Shown here: positions 22,305 to 33,904 of the stretch, piece after piece
Numbering within the stretch: position 1 is the first letter of the stretch
Layout of the letters: every line of letters begins with the position of its first letter
Assembly: GCA_963682025.1 (NCBI GenBank)
Contig: OY821521.1
Span: forward strand, 51,576,807 to 51,640,806
DNA length: 64,000 nucleotides
Source of the DNA: Cordilura impudica
Lineage: Eukaryota; Arthropoda; Insecta; Diptera; Scathophagidae
Direction of reading: 5' to 3'
The notes under the pieces: generated by a model
Database searches by the model: none
Told to the model about the DNA's origin: nothing
The model's input: only the letters and a program-made list of their open reading frames with translations
Translations under genes and position numbers: made by a program

Positions 22305-22425
22305 TTATACCCTCCACACCACAGTGCAGAGGGTATATATCGGTATGTTCCTGTATATTCCGTTTGTAACGCATCCGAAAATGAATTTGCGACCCCATAA
22401 AACTGTTGAAATATTTATGTTTCTA
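22305..22425 (+). mobile_element. HINE-B left-end fragment
   Basis: TTTTTTATACCCTCCACACC followed by ACAGTGCAGAGGGTATATATCGG, then GTTTGTAACGCATCCGAAAA and GACCCCATAAA. The inverted ATACCCTCYRC / GCAGAGGGTAT hairpin is the typical DINE-like end. The same interior words recur at 24160-24210. Confidence 0.6.
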
Positions 22426-22924
22426 CAAACAAAAGTTGTTTTCTTTTTTTTTTATTATTTTCTATGAAAATAAAAAATCTTATTTTCGATATTTATCATT
22501 TTAATGATTGAGTTTGAAATTATTCAGGCTCAAGATCAAATGGTTTTACTTTAAATAAAGCAAAAAACATTGGCGCATTTGTTTCAAGAATTGATCTATA
22601 TTCCGCATAATAGGTTTCGGGAAGAGTCACCAACCCTCATCAGTAACCAAAGCAGTAGATAGTTTGTTTGGTAAAAAGTTAAATTCATATATATTTGCTG
22701 AAAACAACCAAATGAGAATTCAAGCAAAGAGTTATACTATTTAAGCCTCTTCAAATATAACAAACTAAAATATAAAACAACTTTGAAACAAATATGTTTG
22801 TATATGAGTACACATTGCATACTACAATATACATGTTTGTTTTTGTCTTGAGAAAACAAGAAAAACAATTTGATTTTGCTAAACTTACATTAAGCGTTAA
22901 CGGCGTGCGCTTCGTGCTTTTAAT

Positions 22925-23292
22925 TTTAGTAGCAGGCTCCAGCCCTCGAAATTCGAGTGCAAATTCATTAAATAAAGATCCTAAAGGTATGCTAATCAAT
23001 TATAGCCAATTCACAAATCAACACAAAAACCAAATTCATTTTTATTACAAATACATTAACAAATTTAATAAACACACGCATAGCATTGTATAATTTTATG
23101 TGTGTGTTAGTAGCAACTTTAAATGCAATTTACTCAAAATAAAGGAAAAAATTTAAAAATCTGTAAATCTACAAAACCGCTAAAATGAAATACCTTTCAA
23201 ATAATATACATTTGGTCAAAATCGGGATAAAACGGTAGAACAAAACATCGGTCACAAGAAATCGCCCAGCCTATTAATATTATAGATATTAT
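22925..23292 (+). repeat. Interspersed repeat M1, plus-strand copy
   Basis: About 368 bp starting AGTAGCAGGCTCCAGCCCTC, with CGAAATTCGAG, and ending CCTATTAATATTATAGATA. With the minus-strand copy at 19660-20037 it forms a widely spaced inverted pair. Open frames running through it on both strands are not genes. Confidence 0.75.
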
Positions 23293-23339
23293 CAAAAAGT
23301 TTAATCGAAATCCTTCTACAAATATATATTATCCGATAT

Positions 23340-24138
23340 TTTGTTTTAAAAAAATGTATATCTCCTTAAATTTGACCTTTGGCCTTAAAGAGGGACAATT
23401 TATAGTGTTTCGATTTAACCTTAATTTACAAGATTGAGAACTTATATCAAGTAGTATAACAGTTTGGTAAAAGATATTTGAAATATGAAAACACTAAAAA
23501 GATGTAGACTAAAAGTCGAAAAAGTATGAAAAATCACATTTTTCTTCAAATCCGCTGAAATAAAAACGCTGCCCTAGCCAAACTAGGAACAGGATACCAA
23601 CAATATTTGGCATTTTTAATCACACATTTTTTGTTAATAAGTCCTTAAAGTCCAATCGTTGATTTCGAAAAATTTCTTGAACAAAATTTTTGAAAAAGTG
23701 AAATTGGAGATTTTGAAATAGTGCTAAAAAATCATCATCAAGATAGTGCAAAAATGTTGTTGTTGTAAATTATTTCAATGTGTTTAAAAATGTAAGCTCG
23801 ATTTTCTTAATCAAGTGGTCTGCGGTGCATTTATTGCCTGGGGAACTCGATATAACTTGGCTGTTTTTCAACCGATAATAGATTTTGTTGTTTTATTAGA
23901 AAGATAATTTTCTCTATATTATGGTTTATTAATTAATTTAATTGAAATATCAAAATTTTTGTGAAAAATTATTTTTTTTTTTTTGATAATTTTTACATGT
24001 AAATGCATATTTGAAATCAGTGCGCGTCCAGAAAGCATTGTCCGATTTGGCTCAAATTTGGCGCACTTAAGTTTTAGATACAGTGTCACAATAATCCGAC
24101 CCGCACGTCTTGAAATTTAAAAAAAAAATGGCTGCCAC
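23340..24138. mobile_element. Non-autonomous relative of the 57-kb hAT-like element
   Basis: The right part (CCGATTTGGCTCAAATTTGG to TGGCTGCCACCCTAG) resembles the right terminus at 60760-60874, including the TGCCACCCTA end. The left part has TTTGACCTTTGGCCTTAAAG, comparable to the CAAAGAGGTCAAAGGTCAAA near 57100. The left TIR was not found. No protein. Confidence 0.4.
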
Positions 24139-24552
24139 CCTAGTATATATAGTATAGCCGGTTGTCATTCCATTTTTAACGCATCCAAAAATTAATTTGA
24201 GGCCCCATAAAGTATATATATTCTTGATCCTTATAACAGCTCGAATCGATATACCGATGTCCATCCGTCAGTCTGTCAGTTGAAATCAAGCTCATTCACA
24301 AAAAAAAAACACTTACCTGGGTAAACTTAGGATAATATTATTTTTCATTACTTCGAGCAGGTTCGTATTTAAAATAGGCCAAGATATGGCCTAAAATATT
24401 GAGACCCCTCCAAAAAATGCTAAAAATTCTGTGTGTTTGTTGTAATAATTTTTACATTCGTTATAAATAACGCAATTAGTCCAGATTTTAAAACCTAGAT
24501 TGAGGGTATAAAAGATTCGGTACAGCCGAATTTAACACTCTTACTTGTTTTC
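24139..24552 (+). mobile_element. HINE-B copy, near complete
   Basis: GTATATATAGTATAGCCGGT, ACGCATCCAAAAATTAATTT, GGCCCCATAAA and a GTCCATCCGTCAGTCTGTCAG run (24260-24280). The end is GAGGGTATAAAAGATTCGG, TACAGCCGAATTTAACACTC and TTACTTGTTTTC. It shares the layout of HINE-A but not its sequence, so it is a second family of the same class. Confidence 0.6.
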
Positions 24553-24678
24553 TTTAAATTTAACAGAGGTATTAATATGTGAAAACCCGATTTCTATCAA
24601 GAATGAATTCATGAACTTTTGGAAAAAACAAAACAAGTTTGTTTAATTCTTAAATCAGTATGTAATAATTAAAAAAAA

Positions 24679-24905
24679 AATGCACACAGAAAACAGGACT
24701 CGTTGTGGCTACCAAATTTAAAGCCAATTGGTTCGATGAACTTAAAAACCGAATTTTGAGTTGATGTCAATTTCAATTCTATTGCCTTAACATTAAATAT
24801 TGTATCACAATAAAAAAAGGTTAGTTGCTATAAAATTTCTATTGATACAATCGAAAACTCAATTTTTAAACTTTCGAACAATTCGATTGGTATTTTTCTG
24901 TAAAT
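24679..24905. mobile_element. MITE M2, intact copy, about 225 bp
   Basis: Left end TGCACACAGAAAACAGGACT..GTTGTGGCTACCAAA. The right end, inverted, is TTTACAGAAAAATACCAATC..GAATTGTTCGAAAGT. Both ends match the two ends of the interrupted copy at 26037-27032, which supports the boundaries. Non-coding. Confidence 0.6.
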
Positions 24906-26036
24906 ATTAATTTAAAAAAAAACCCAAGATCCCTAAAAAATATTTACATGGTAATTATTTTTTTTAGAGCTAAGCAGATTCTTAAGAATTAGCAATATTA
25001 TACTAAAAATAATAACTTTTATGATTTAATACTTTCGTATTCAATGGTTTTAAAACTAACTTCATTTTAACGAATTCATTAATTGGAAATCAGTTTGTAT
25101 GCGCATATTGATGGTCTAGAGTATTTTAAATTATAATTATTAGTTAAAAAACCAAAACAAAAAATAAATATATTCAAACACATTCGAGGCAACATTAATC
25201 AAATCAAATAGCAAAAAAGATAAGCTTTTTTGTTTTTATTTTTTTGCTAAACAAATTAAATACTTGGCCGCTTAATGGATTACAGTTGACAACTCGATGA
25301 GGAAATTATTATGACGATGATTTGTTTGACTTTTTGAGGTTGCAATTTTGGTTAAAAAACGTTTTCCGTTTTGGCTTGTTGCATTTATTTCATATGAAAT
25401 ACTCCTCCAATCAACTCACACTATTGCTCTTCCAATGCCAAATACTTATTGAGTCCATGAAATGAAACATATAATTGCCATCGCAAAATTGTTATAGTTT
25501 AGTTTTATACACTGTTTGGCTGTTGGCTGTCTTTTGCGTGTCAATTGTCAATTTTTTATTAGAAATTGGAATGTATTGTATATAAAGTTTAATTACATAG
25601 AAAATTGAATGGCCAAGTAAGAAAAAAGACACTGACCGGTTGTCTTTTCTTTTATCAAATGAGTTTTAAGAGTTTAATTGTAAAAAAGGGACGTGTTTCT
25701 TTTTATTAGAATAATATGCATGCAGGTCATAATAGTTTTTTATTATACTTTTCCAAGAATTTTTTTTTTTAATGCGACTCAAAACAATAAACAAATTGGA
25801 TAATAATATTGAAGTATTAATGAAAAGTTATAGAGAATTTTATTTAGCATCAATAAAAACGTATTTATAGAAAACTCCTCAGCAACTAAGACGGTTTTTT
25901 TTTATAGAAAACGTCGCAGCAACTGTGACTTTTATTGCTATAAAAAATTCCTTTTTTCTATAAAAAAATTTTCTCAGAAAATGTTCTCTTTTAAGAAAAG
26001 GCCCTTTTTAACACTAAGTACTTTTTTTAGCCAAAG
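24906..26036. other. Unique-looking sequence, then degenerate repeats
   Basis: 24906-25860 contains no recognised repeat. The stretch 25260-25560 is less AT-rich and could be ordinary host non-coding DNA. 25860-26036 holds degenerate units of the TATAGAAAACTCCTCAGCAACT type, also seen at 31400-31830, and AAGAAAAGG units like the satellite at 27 kb. Confidence 0.4.
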
Positions 26037-27032
26037 GTGCACACAGGAAAAATAAATTACCAACCGAATTGTTCTGTAGTTTAAAAAGAGAGTTTTCATT
26101 TGTGTCAGTAGAAATTATATGGCAACCACATAGTGGTATAGGGTATAATGACTTTGTGCTGCTGTTTGTAACAACCAAAAATATTTGACCTAGACCCATC
26201 TTTAATTATACCGATCGAATCAGAATCACTTTCTGAGTTGATTTAACAATGTCCGTCCGTCCGTCCGTCTGTGTGTCCATGTAAACCTTGTAATCAAACT
26301 GCAGGTCGCAAATATGAATATATTTTGATGAAATTTGGTATATTAGCTTTTATCGGCCATGGAATACACGCTATTGAAATTGGTGAGAATCGGTCCATGT
26401 TCAGACCTAGCCCCCATAAAAATTACCCATATGAAATCGACATAAATTGCCATAAGATCCAAATTGTCATATAGATCTTACTCAAATTGGGTTTGTATGC
26501 ATTCATTACATCCATTAATGAGTAGTCCAAAAATGATGCCTTTGATCCCATATAGAGCTGCTTCCCGATCTTCACTTAAATCTATTAAAAAAACAAAAAT
26601 ATTGCACTGATTCTTCTCAAATTTTGTTTGTATATATTTTTGCAAAATACAAGAGACTTTACCAAACATGATCAGGATCGGTCCATTTTTGGACCTAGTC
26701 CCCATATAGATATAGCATCCGATATGAACTTTTTCATATCTGCAGCCAAAAAAAATAATAAAAATCCCATTCAAGTTTGGTTTTAGCTTATTTTCTATGT
26801 CCAGTTAGTTGGGCCTAAGAGATAGGGTTTCTAAACGCATGGTATAGGGTATCGTATAGTCGGTCTAGACCGATTATAATTTTCTTACTTGTTTTCTACT
26901 GTGATAAATAATTTACAGTAAATACAATAGAATTATTGTTGCCATCATATCAAAAATTTCGTTATTAATTTCACCGCAATTCGGTTGACAATACATTTGA
27001 TAGCCACAACGAAACTGTTTTCTGTGTGTACC
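26037..27032. mobile_element. MITE M2, second copy, split by a HINE-A
   Basis: Left end GGTGCACACAGGAAAAATAA..CCAACCGAATTGTTC. The right end, inverted, is GGTACACACAGAAAACAGTT..GTTGTGGCTATCAAA..CAACCGAATTGCGG. A HINE-A copy lies between at 26122-26897. Without it the MITE is about 220 bp, the length of the intact copy at 24679-24905. The 18-bp-unit satellite begins directly at its right end. Confidence 0.6.
26122..26897 (-). mobile_element. HINE-A copy A5 with inverted terminal hairpin
   Basis: Minus-strand copy with GTCCGTCCGTCCGTCTGTGTG at about 26251-26271 and the far end GTCGGTCTAGACCGATTATA..TTACTTGTTTT. At the low-coordinate end the other copies read ATACCCTATACCACTATGTG before GTTTGGGTATAATGAC. 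Here the block reads ACCACATAGTGGTATAGGGT before ATAATGAC, that is, the end hairpin is flipped relative to the body. Confidence 0.8.
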
Positions 27033-28740
27033 TTCTTTGCACAGGTAATTTTTAAGAAAATATAATTTTTTAAAAATAAATATTTTTAAAAAAAAGTATT
27101 TTTTTTAAAAAAGGTATTTAAAAAAAGGACTTTTTTTAAACTAAATCTACTTTTTTAATGAATTTTTAAGAAAAGGTATTTTTTTTTTGACAAAAAGTAA
27201 ATTCTCAAAAAGGGTCTTTTTAAGAAAAGGTACATTGTTAAGAAAAGGTATTTTTTTAAAATTGCTAATTTTTTAAGAAAATGCTCTTTTATAAGAAAAG
27301 CCACTTTCTTTGCACAGGTAATTTTTAAGAAAATATAATTTTTTAAAAATAAATATTTTTAAAAAAAAGTATTTTTTTTAAAAAAGGTATTTAAAAAAAT
27401 GACTTTTTTTAAACTAAATCTACTTTTTTAATGAATTTTTAAGAAAAGGTATTTTTTTTTTGACAAAAAGTAAATTCTCAAAAAGGTACATTGTTAAGAA
27501 AAGGTACTTTTTTAAAAATGCTAATTTTTTAAGAAAATGCTCTTTTATAAGAAAAGCCACTTTTTTACGGAAAGGTACTTTCAATTAGAAAAGGAACTTT
27601 TTTAAGAATGAGTACATTTCAACAAAAATACTTTTTTTGAACAAAAGGTGCGTTCTTAGCAAGAGGTACATTCTTAAGAAAAGGTACTTTTTTAAGAAAT
27701 GGTACTTCAGAATATACAATATTGTAGATAAATAAGGTCCTTTTTCAAAAAAAAAAAAAAAAGAAAAAATAAATTTTTAAAAAAGGTTTTTCTAAAAAAT
27801 TGTAATTTAATTTTAAAAATTAAGTTTTTAAGAAAGTACTTTTTTAGAAATTGTACTTTTTAAGAAAAGGTACTTTTTTTTTTAAAATATGCCTTTAAAA
27901 AATGTACTTTTTAAAAGAAATTACCTTTTTAGCAAATAAGAAAATTATAGTCGGTTTAGACCGGCTATACTATACCCTATACCATGCGTTTCGAGAGAGG
28001 TCTTGATCCAACTTTGTTGAGCCTATAACTGAATATAAAAAATAAGCATAAACCAAATTTTTATGCTATTATTATAAATTTGTGCCCTTCAGATATGAAA
28101 AAGGTATTTTTAAAAAAGGCCTTTTTTTATAAAAAGGTGTTTAAAAAAGGAATTTTTTTAACTAAATGTACTTTTTTAATATGTTTTTTTAAGAAAAGGT
28201 ACTATTTTGATAAAAAGTAAGTTCTCAAAAAGGATCTTTTTAAGAAAACGTACATTGTTAAAAAAAGTTAGTTGTTTAAGATTAGATACTTTTTTATAAA
28301 AAGGTACTTTTTTAAGAAAAACTACTTTTTTAAGAAAATGCTCTTTTTTAAGAAAAGACACTTTTCTACGGAGAAGTACTTTTTTAAGAAAAGACACTTC
28401 TTTTAAAGAAAATGTACTTCAATTAGAAAAGGAACTTTTTTATAGAAGGATAGTATCGTACTATCTAACCAAAATAGTACGTTTAATGGTTAGCTTTTTA
28501 ACAGAGGTACCTCTCTAAAGAAATATACTTTTTTAACAATAGGTACCTTTTTACAAAGAGGTACATTCTTAAGAAAAGGTATTTTTTCAAGAAATGTTAC
28601 TTTTAAGAATATATAATATTTTAGATAAATAAGGTACTTTTTCAATAAAAAAAATAAATAAAAAAATGTTTAAAAAAGGTTTTTCTAAAAAATGGTAATT
28701 TAGTTTAAAGAATTAATTGTTGTTGTTGATTGACTGTTTG
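27033..28740. repeat. AAGAAAAGGTACTTTTTT satellite, with a 276-bp tandem duplication
   Basis: Degenerate tandem units of about 18 bp on the consensus AAGAAAAGGTACTTTTTT. A segment starting CTTTGCACAGGTAATTTTTA occurs at 27033 and again at 27309, nearly unchanged for about 250 bp. A third, more diverged version starts near 28105. The frames that translate as FLKKVPFLKK-like repeats here are artefacts of the repeat. A HINE-A fragment interrupts it at 27934-28103. Confidence 0.85.
27934..28103 (+). mobile_element. HINE-A fragment in the satellite
   Basis: AAATAAGAAAATTATAGTCGG, GTTTAGACCGGCTATAC, CTATACCATGCGTTTCGAG and AAATAAGCATAAACCAAATT, then GATATGAAAAAGG where satellite sequence resumes. 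Only the left 170 bp of HINE-A is present. It shares variants (TTGTTGAGCC) with the copy split at 29041-30395. Confidence 0.75.
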
Positions 28741-28748
28741 TGTGTAAT

Positions 28749-28956
28749 ATTTGTATTTTACTTTTGGCTAATCAGTCTCTTTTATGCATTATGCGAAATA
28801 AAACAAAGTTTTAGTTTCCAAAATTTTCTGAAAAAGAAAAGATGATGATGCTAGAAATAAACCAGCGAGACGTTGGGAGAATTATGGAAACTAAAACTTT
28901 GTTTTATTTCGCATAACGCATAAAAGAGACTGATTAGCCAAAAGTAAAATACAAAT
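28749..28956. repeat. Hairpin element with 72-bp arms
   Basis: The arms 28749-28820 and 28885-28956 are inverse complements with one mismatch seen; the left arm starts ATTTGTATTTTACTTTTGGC. The spacer is 64 bp. It lies within the AAGAAAAGGTAC satellite and looks like a foldback/MITE insertion, or a gene-derived inverted duplication. No conserved protein frame. Confidence 0.8.
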
Positions 28957-29040
28957 TAAAAAATTAAGTTTTAAAAAAAGTATTTTTAAATATGCCTTTA
29001 AAAATAATTTTTAAAAAAGGTATTTTTAAAAGAAATATTT

Positions 29041-30395
29041 TTTTTCGCAAGTTAGAAAATTACAGTCGGTCTAGATCGCCTATACATGCGTTTCAAGAGA
29101 GATTCTTTATCCAACTTTGTTGAGCCTGTAACTGGATATAAAAAATAATCTAACCCAACACTATTCCAACACTAACTTATGGATGCGAACTGTTTGCGAA
29201 TTGCGATTCAATCAGCAAAAAAAAAACTTGAAATGCTTTACAACAATATTGTTAGGTATGTGAATGGTTTAAGGAGATTTGAACACATATCGTCCTTCTC
29301 GAAAAGCCTGTGCGGAGTATCACTTGAAAACCTACTAAAGATTAGAGTACTAATTTTTCTTAATAAGATAATATACTGGAAAGCCACAATACTTATGCAA
29401 TCATATACGATTGGCCAAATCAAACAGAAGTAAAAAATTAATTATTCCTAAACATCGCTGCCTAGTATCAGAATGGCACTTTTTCATAAATGCTTTCCAC
29501 CTAATATTCAACTTAATAGCAAAGCAATACATTTCAAAAAATCCTTATTTAAACACTTTGACTAAACCTAAACTTTTTAAAGGTATTTCTTTATTGTATG
29601 CTTATTTTTTTAAATTTTTTCTCTCTCCTTTTTTTTTGTAATGTTTAATAATTTTCAATTTAAAAATTTTTTTTTTAATATTCTATGTCATATTTTATTA
29701 ATGTCATAATTTTAAAAATTCTTATGTTAATATATTATTTATATTAATTTTTATATGTATTAGTTACAATTTTATTTAATTTAGTTCGGCTAAACATGTT
29801 TGTACACTACCAAAATCCTGTACTCTAATTATAAGACTTAGTCTTGTTGTGCAGGAAATCATTAAATTTAATAATAATAATAATAATTGGTTAATGGGGA
29901 ATGTGGTTGACCCACGACAGACAGACAGACAGAGAGTACGAGCTAAAAGAGAAAGAGTTTAATATGCATAAACCACATTTTTATGCTATTGTTAATAATG
30001 TGTGCCTTGCATATATGAAAAAAATTTTATAAGGGGACTAGTTTCAAAACTGGACCGATCATGATCATATTTAGTAAAGTGTCTAACTATTCTCAAAAAC
30101 ATATAAACCGAATTTGAAAAAAAGTTATGCAATATTTTTGTTTTTTTAAAGATTTCAGTTCGTCCTTTGGTCGTTAAAAACTTCTACAACAATTTTCATC
30201 AAAATATGTTAATATTTGATTACAAGGTTTTCATGGACACACAAAGGAACGGACGTACGGACGGTCCCCGCTAAACCAACTCAGAAAGTGATTCTGAGTC
30301 GATCGGTATAATAAAAAGTGGCTTTAGGCCAAATATTTGTGGTAGTTACAAACATTTGCACAAACTCATTATACCTTTACCACATAATGGTACTA
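29041..30395 (+). mobile_element. HINE-A copy A7, split by a LINE fragment
   Basis: The left part (29041-29150) reads AGTTAGAAAATTACAGTCGG and TCTAGATCGCC to GGATATAAAAAATAA. The right part (about 29946-30395) reads AATATGCATAAACCACATTT, the block TGGACCGATCATGATCATAT, a GGACGTACGGACGG run, and the end ACCACATAATGG. The middle is replaced by a LINE 3' fragment (29157-29888) plus about 57 bp of other sequence. Confidence 0.75.
29157..29888 (+). pseudogene. LINE 3' end (RT C-terminus) with (AAT)n tail
   Basis: The plus strand translates as LTYGCELFANCDSISKKKLE, MLYNNIVRYVNGLRRFEHIS, SFSKSLCGVSLENLLKIRVL and IFLNKIIYWKAT. After a frame change come RSKKLIIPKHRCLVSEWHFF and INAFHLIFNLI. This is the extreme C-terminus of a non-LTR retrotransposon ORF2. 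The 3' UTR ends in AATAATAATAATAATAATT, the target-primed tail. It is a short, 5'-truncated insertion. Different lineage from the LINEs at 13 kb and 32 kb, as its tail differs. Confidence 0.75.
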
Positions 30396-30587
30396 TTCAA
30401 GAAATGATACTTTTAAGAAAAAGTACTTTTGAAGAAAATTAGTTTTTTTAAAAAGGAATTTTTAAAAATAAATATTACTTTTTGAGATAATGTCCTTTAT
30501 TTGACAAAAGATACTTTTGTCTGTATTTTTTAAAGGAAAGATACTTTCTTAGGAAAAGGCACTATTTAAAGAAAAGATAGTTATACC
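30396..30587. repeat. AAGAAAAGGTAC satellite, short block
   Basis: About ten degenerate units (AAGAAAAAGTACTTTTGAAG, GAAAAGGCACTATTTAAAG) between two HINE-A copies, the same satellite as at 27 kb and 52 kb. Confidence 0.75.
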
Positions 30588-31358
30588 CTATACCACTATG
30601 TGGTTTGGGTATAATGACTTTGTGCTGCTGTTTGTAACTACCAAAAATATTTAACCTAGACCCATCTTTTATTATACCGATCGACTCAGAATCGCTTTCT
30701 CAGAATCACTTTCTGAGTCGATTTAACGATGTCCGTCCGTCCGTCCGTCTGTGTGTCCATGTAAGCCTTGTAATCATACTACAGGCTGCAACTATGAATA
30801 TATTCTGATGAAATTTGGTATATAAGCTATTGAAATTGGTGAAATTCGGTCCATGTAGAGAGTTAGTCCCCATACAAATGACCCCTATGAAATCGACATA
30901 AATTGCCATAAGATCCAAATTATCATATAGATCTCAGTCAAATTGGGTTTGTATGTGTTTATTATATCCACTAATCAGTAGTCCAAAAATAATCCCTATG
31001 GGACAATTCTTAATCATTGGCCCCATATAGAGCTGCTTCCCGATCTTTACTTAAATCTATCAAAACACAAAAATATTGCACAGATTTTCTCAAATTTGGT
31101 TTGTATATATTTTTTTTTTTCAAATACCAAATATGGTCAGGATCGGTCCATTTTTCGACCTAGTCCCCATATAAATGTAGCACCCGATATGAACTTTCTC
31201 ATATCTGCAGCCAAAAAAATTAACAACAATGCCACTCAAATTTGGTTTATGTTAATTTTCTATATCGAATTAGTTGGACGGAAGAGATAGGGTCTCTAAA
31301 CCATGGTATAGGGCATTGTATAGTCGGTCTAGACCGACTATAATTTCTTACTTGTTTT
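30588..31358 (-). mobile_element. HINE-A copy A8
   Basis: Full-length minus-strand copy: ATACCCTATACCACTATGTGG, GTCCGTCCGTCCGTCTGTGTG at about 30733-30753, and the far palindrome TAGTCGGTCTAGACCGACTA with TTTCTTACTTGTTTTT. A short duplication, TCAGAATCACTTTCTGAGTC beside TCAGAATCGCTTTC, marks the 30686-30720 segment. Confidence 0.8.
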
Positions 31359-31399
31359 TGATTAAAGTGATCTTTTTAATAAAAGGTATATAACTATGC

Positions 31400-31840
31400 A
31401 GAAATGAGAAGGTTTTTACTACATTAAACTTTTCAGCACTTGAGCTGAACTTCTATAGAAAACTTTTCAAGAACTGAGATCGTTTTCCTATCGAAAACAT
31501 TTCATTAAGTGAAACATTTTTCCTATAAAAGAACTGAGACAGATTTCCTTAAGAAAACTTCTCAGTATTTGAGACAGTTTATCTTTACGAAACTTTTTAT
31601 TGACTGAAATAGTTATTCTAAAAAATCCCACCGGAACTGATTCTTAGATAGTTTTTGATTTTTTTTTATAGAATAATTCTAGATAAAAATATTCAGTTAT
31701 AGAGACCATAATTCAGTTATTATCTCTTAGGCAGCTTTACTACAGAAAACTTTGCAGAAACGAAGACAGTTCCTTGATAGTATACTGCTTGGAAATGGAG
31801 ACAGTCGTTGTTCAGAAAACATCTAGGGTTTACAGACAAT
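31400..31840. repeat. Degenerate tandem repeat, ATAGAAAACTTTTCAGNACTGAGAC type
   Basis: About eight decayed units near 45-60 bp, each with GAAAACTTYTCAG and CTGAGACAGTTTTCCT. A similar block is at 25860-25960. It abuts the broken 3' side of the LINE to its right. Confidence 0.6.
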
Positions 31841-31844
31841 TTAT

Positions 31845-33900
31845 TAATCTCGATTGCAAAATGAACTCCCAAATCTATCAACGAGTCAACTGAGTTTAGT
31901 TTTGTGTCATGGAAGACACATTCGTTCGAAGATGGCGAATATCTAGTGAAGTTCATAGACCGACATTTTTTTAGATTTATTTCCATTAAGTTGACATTGC
32001 ACCATTTGTAGAAGCTATTTAAGTCAGACTGGAGATGGATACTGTCTTCATTGTTTATGATGGTTGAGTAGATTTTTACATCGTCGGCATACATAAAGAT
32101 ATTACTATATTGAATAGACTTTGGTAGATCATTAATAAACAGTAAAAATAGGATAGGTCCAAGGTGACTCCGTTGAGGGACACCGGAAGTAACATCTATA
32201 TATTTCGATTTAGAGTTATTGAAAATTACAAATTGCTTACGATGTTTTAAGTACGACCGAATCCATTTTAGGAAGTTCCCGGAGAATCCAATATTATCAA
32301 GTTTCGCTAGCAGTAGATCATGGCTAACTTTATCAAAAGCTTTGCTAAAGTGCGTGTATATAGCATCAATTTCTTTGTTTTTGCAGAATCCAGAGTTTAT
32401 ATAGGAAGTAAATTCCATTAGATTGGTAGTCGTAGACCGTCCTTTGCAAAAGCCATGTTGAGCCATGATGACATTTGGTGTGATAATATATCAGTTATAA
32501 TTTTCTCAAAAAGTTTAGGTATGGCATTAAGCTCTGCAATTGCTCTATAATTAGTAGTATCACTGCTTCTACCAGAATTATGGTGCGGAATAATAAATGA
32601 GTTTTTCTAACACTTTGAAAATAAACCGAATTTAAGAGAGTTATTATATATAAGAGTTAACGGGGTATCCAATATTTCAGCACAATTTTTTAAGAATACC
32701 ATCTGGACCCGGATTAAATGAACTTTTTATATTTCCTAGACTCTCAAGAACAGTCAACACGTCTAAGGATGAAATATTAATTGATGTCAGTCTTGGAATA
32801 TCATAGGGATATCGTGTGTTGTTTAACGTCATTGTGGAAAATATGGACGCAAAGAATTCATCAAAAACATTTGCAATATCAACATCGTTTGAAAGCACAC
32901 TACCATTCATTTTCATAGTGGTTGGGTATGATGTAATTTTGCGTTTAGAATTTTCGAAGTTGTAAAACATTTTTTAATTTCTAGGTTATAATCACTTCTG
33001 GATATAACATATAGACTTTGATCAATTTGATTATTACTTATCTTAAATTTTTTATAGAGCCTGTTTTTCCGATTTTTCAACCATGCTAGTACGATTGTAT
33101 TCCATGGAGTATTTGATTGATTCCAGACAGTAATTGATTAAAGATTTGGTAGTTAGTTCGTTTAAAGCACAGTGATTCAGAAACACTAGAAATTTTAGTT
33201 CTCTGTGGAAGTGGTGTGGATATTAAAAGTGTTGGATGATGATAATCCTCAGGAAAACATAACGGACTTGTTCTAATTACACTGAATAGTGTAGGGTTAT
33301 TTACGAACACGAGATCCAGCATTCTATCATTGCAGTTAGGAACGTTATTTATTTGGAAAACTCACATCAGCAAGAGATTTAAGGAAATCATGGCTCCAAT
33401 CAGTTTGGGTAATTGGAACTAAGAAATCGGTATCATCTAAGGTTATCCAAGATGCTGCCGGTATATTAAAATCGCCAAGTAGGATCAGGTAGTCAGCTGG
33501 TCTAAGTTTATCTGCAACAGATCTAATTGCTAAAGAGTGTTTTTCATAAAGTTGGAAATCGGAGTTGGGAGGTATATAAGAGCAAGTAATAAATAGTAAA
33601 TTCGTTCCAAATTTTATGGCCACAACCACTAGCTCCAAATTTGAAGAGTTTTCAACGATGATTGCATACGATGATGCATACTCGACACAGCAATTAAAAC
33701 ACCGCCACCAAGCTTTCCATTTCTAACTCGCCTAAAGAATTGATATCTATCACACATTATTTCGGAGTTATTAATATTACTTTTTAGCCAGGTTTCCGTA
33801 AATTTCATATCAAAATCGAAACTGTTCAGGAATATATTAGAAAGCTTAGTATTTATCCCATTTACATTCTGGTAAACAATGTTAAGAGTTGAGGTTGTTA
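31845..33900 (-). pseudogene. LINE ORF2: endonuclease and reverse transcriptase, 3'-truncated
   Basis: The minus strand reads, 5' to 3', YQNVNGINTKLSNI (endonuclease start), FTETWLKSNINNSE with the catalytic Glu, NGKLGGGVLIAV, then SYIPPNSDFQLYEKHS and ILLGDFNIPAASW (GDFN catalytic motif, near 33450-33490). The RT follows: NPGPDGILKKLC, HHNSGRSSDTTNYRAIAELN, HGFCKGRSTTTNLMEF, HFSKAFDKVSHDLLLAKL, SGVPQRSHLGPILFLLFIND and the active site MYADDVKIYS (about 32070-32100). It breaks off after LIDLGVHF at about 31850, where a degenerate repeat begins. Frameshifts lie between pieces (near 33640, 33330, 32980, 32670). Related to the LINE at 13-14 kb; CR1/Jockey group. Confidence 0.85.
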
Positions 33901-33904
33901 TTAG

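Noticed and set aside
22751..23093. Overlapping frames of 82 and 99 codons on both strands
   Set aside because: They lie in the M1 repeat, whose other copies do not keep the frames open.
28176..28397. Protein-like frame rich in FLKKVPFLKK repeats (also at 55044-55232)
   Set aside because: It is the translation of the AAGAAAAGGTAC satellite; no start context, no conservation beyond the repeat.
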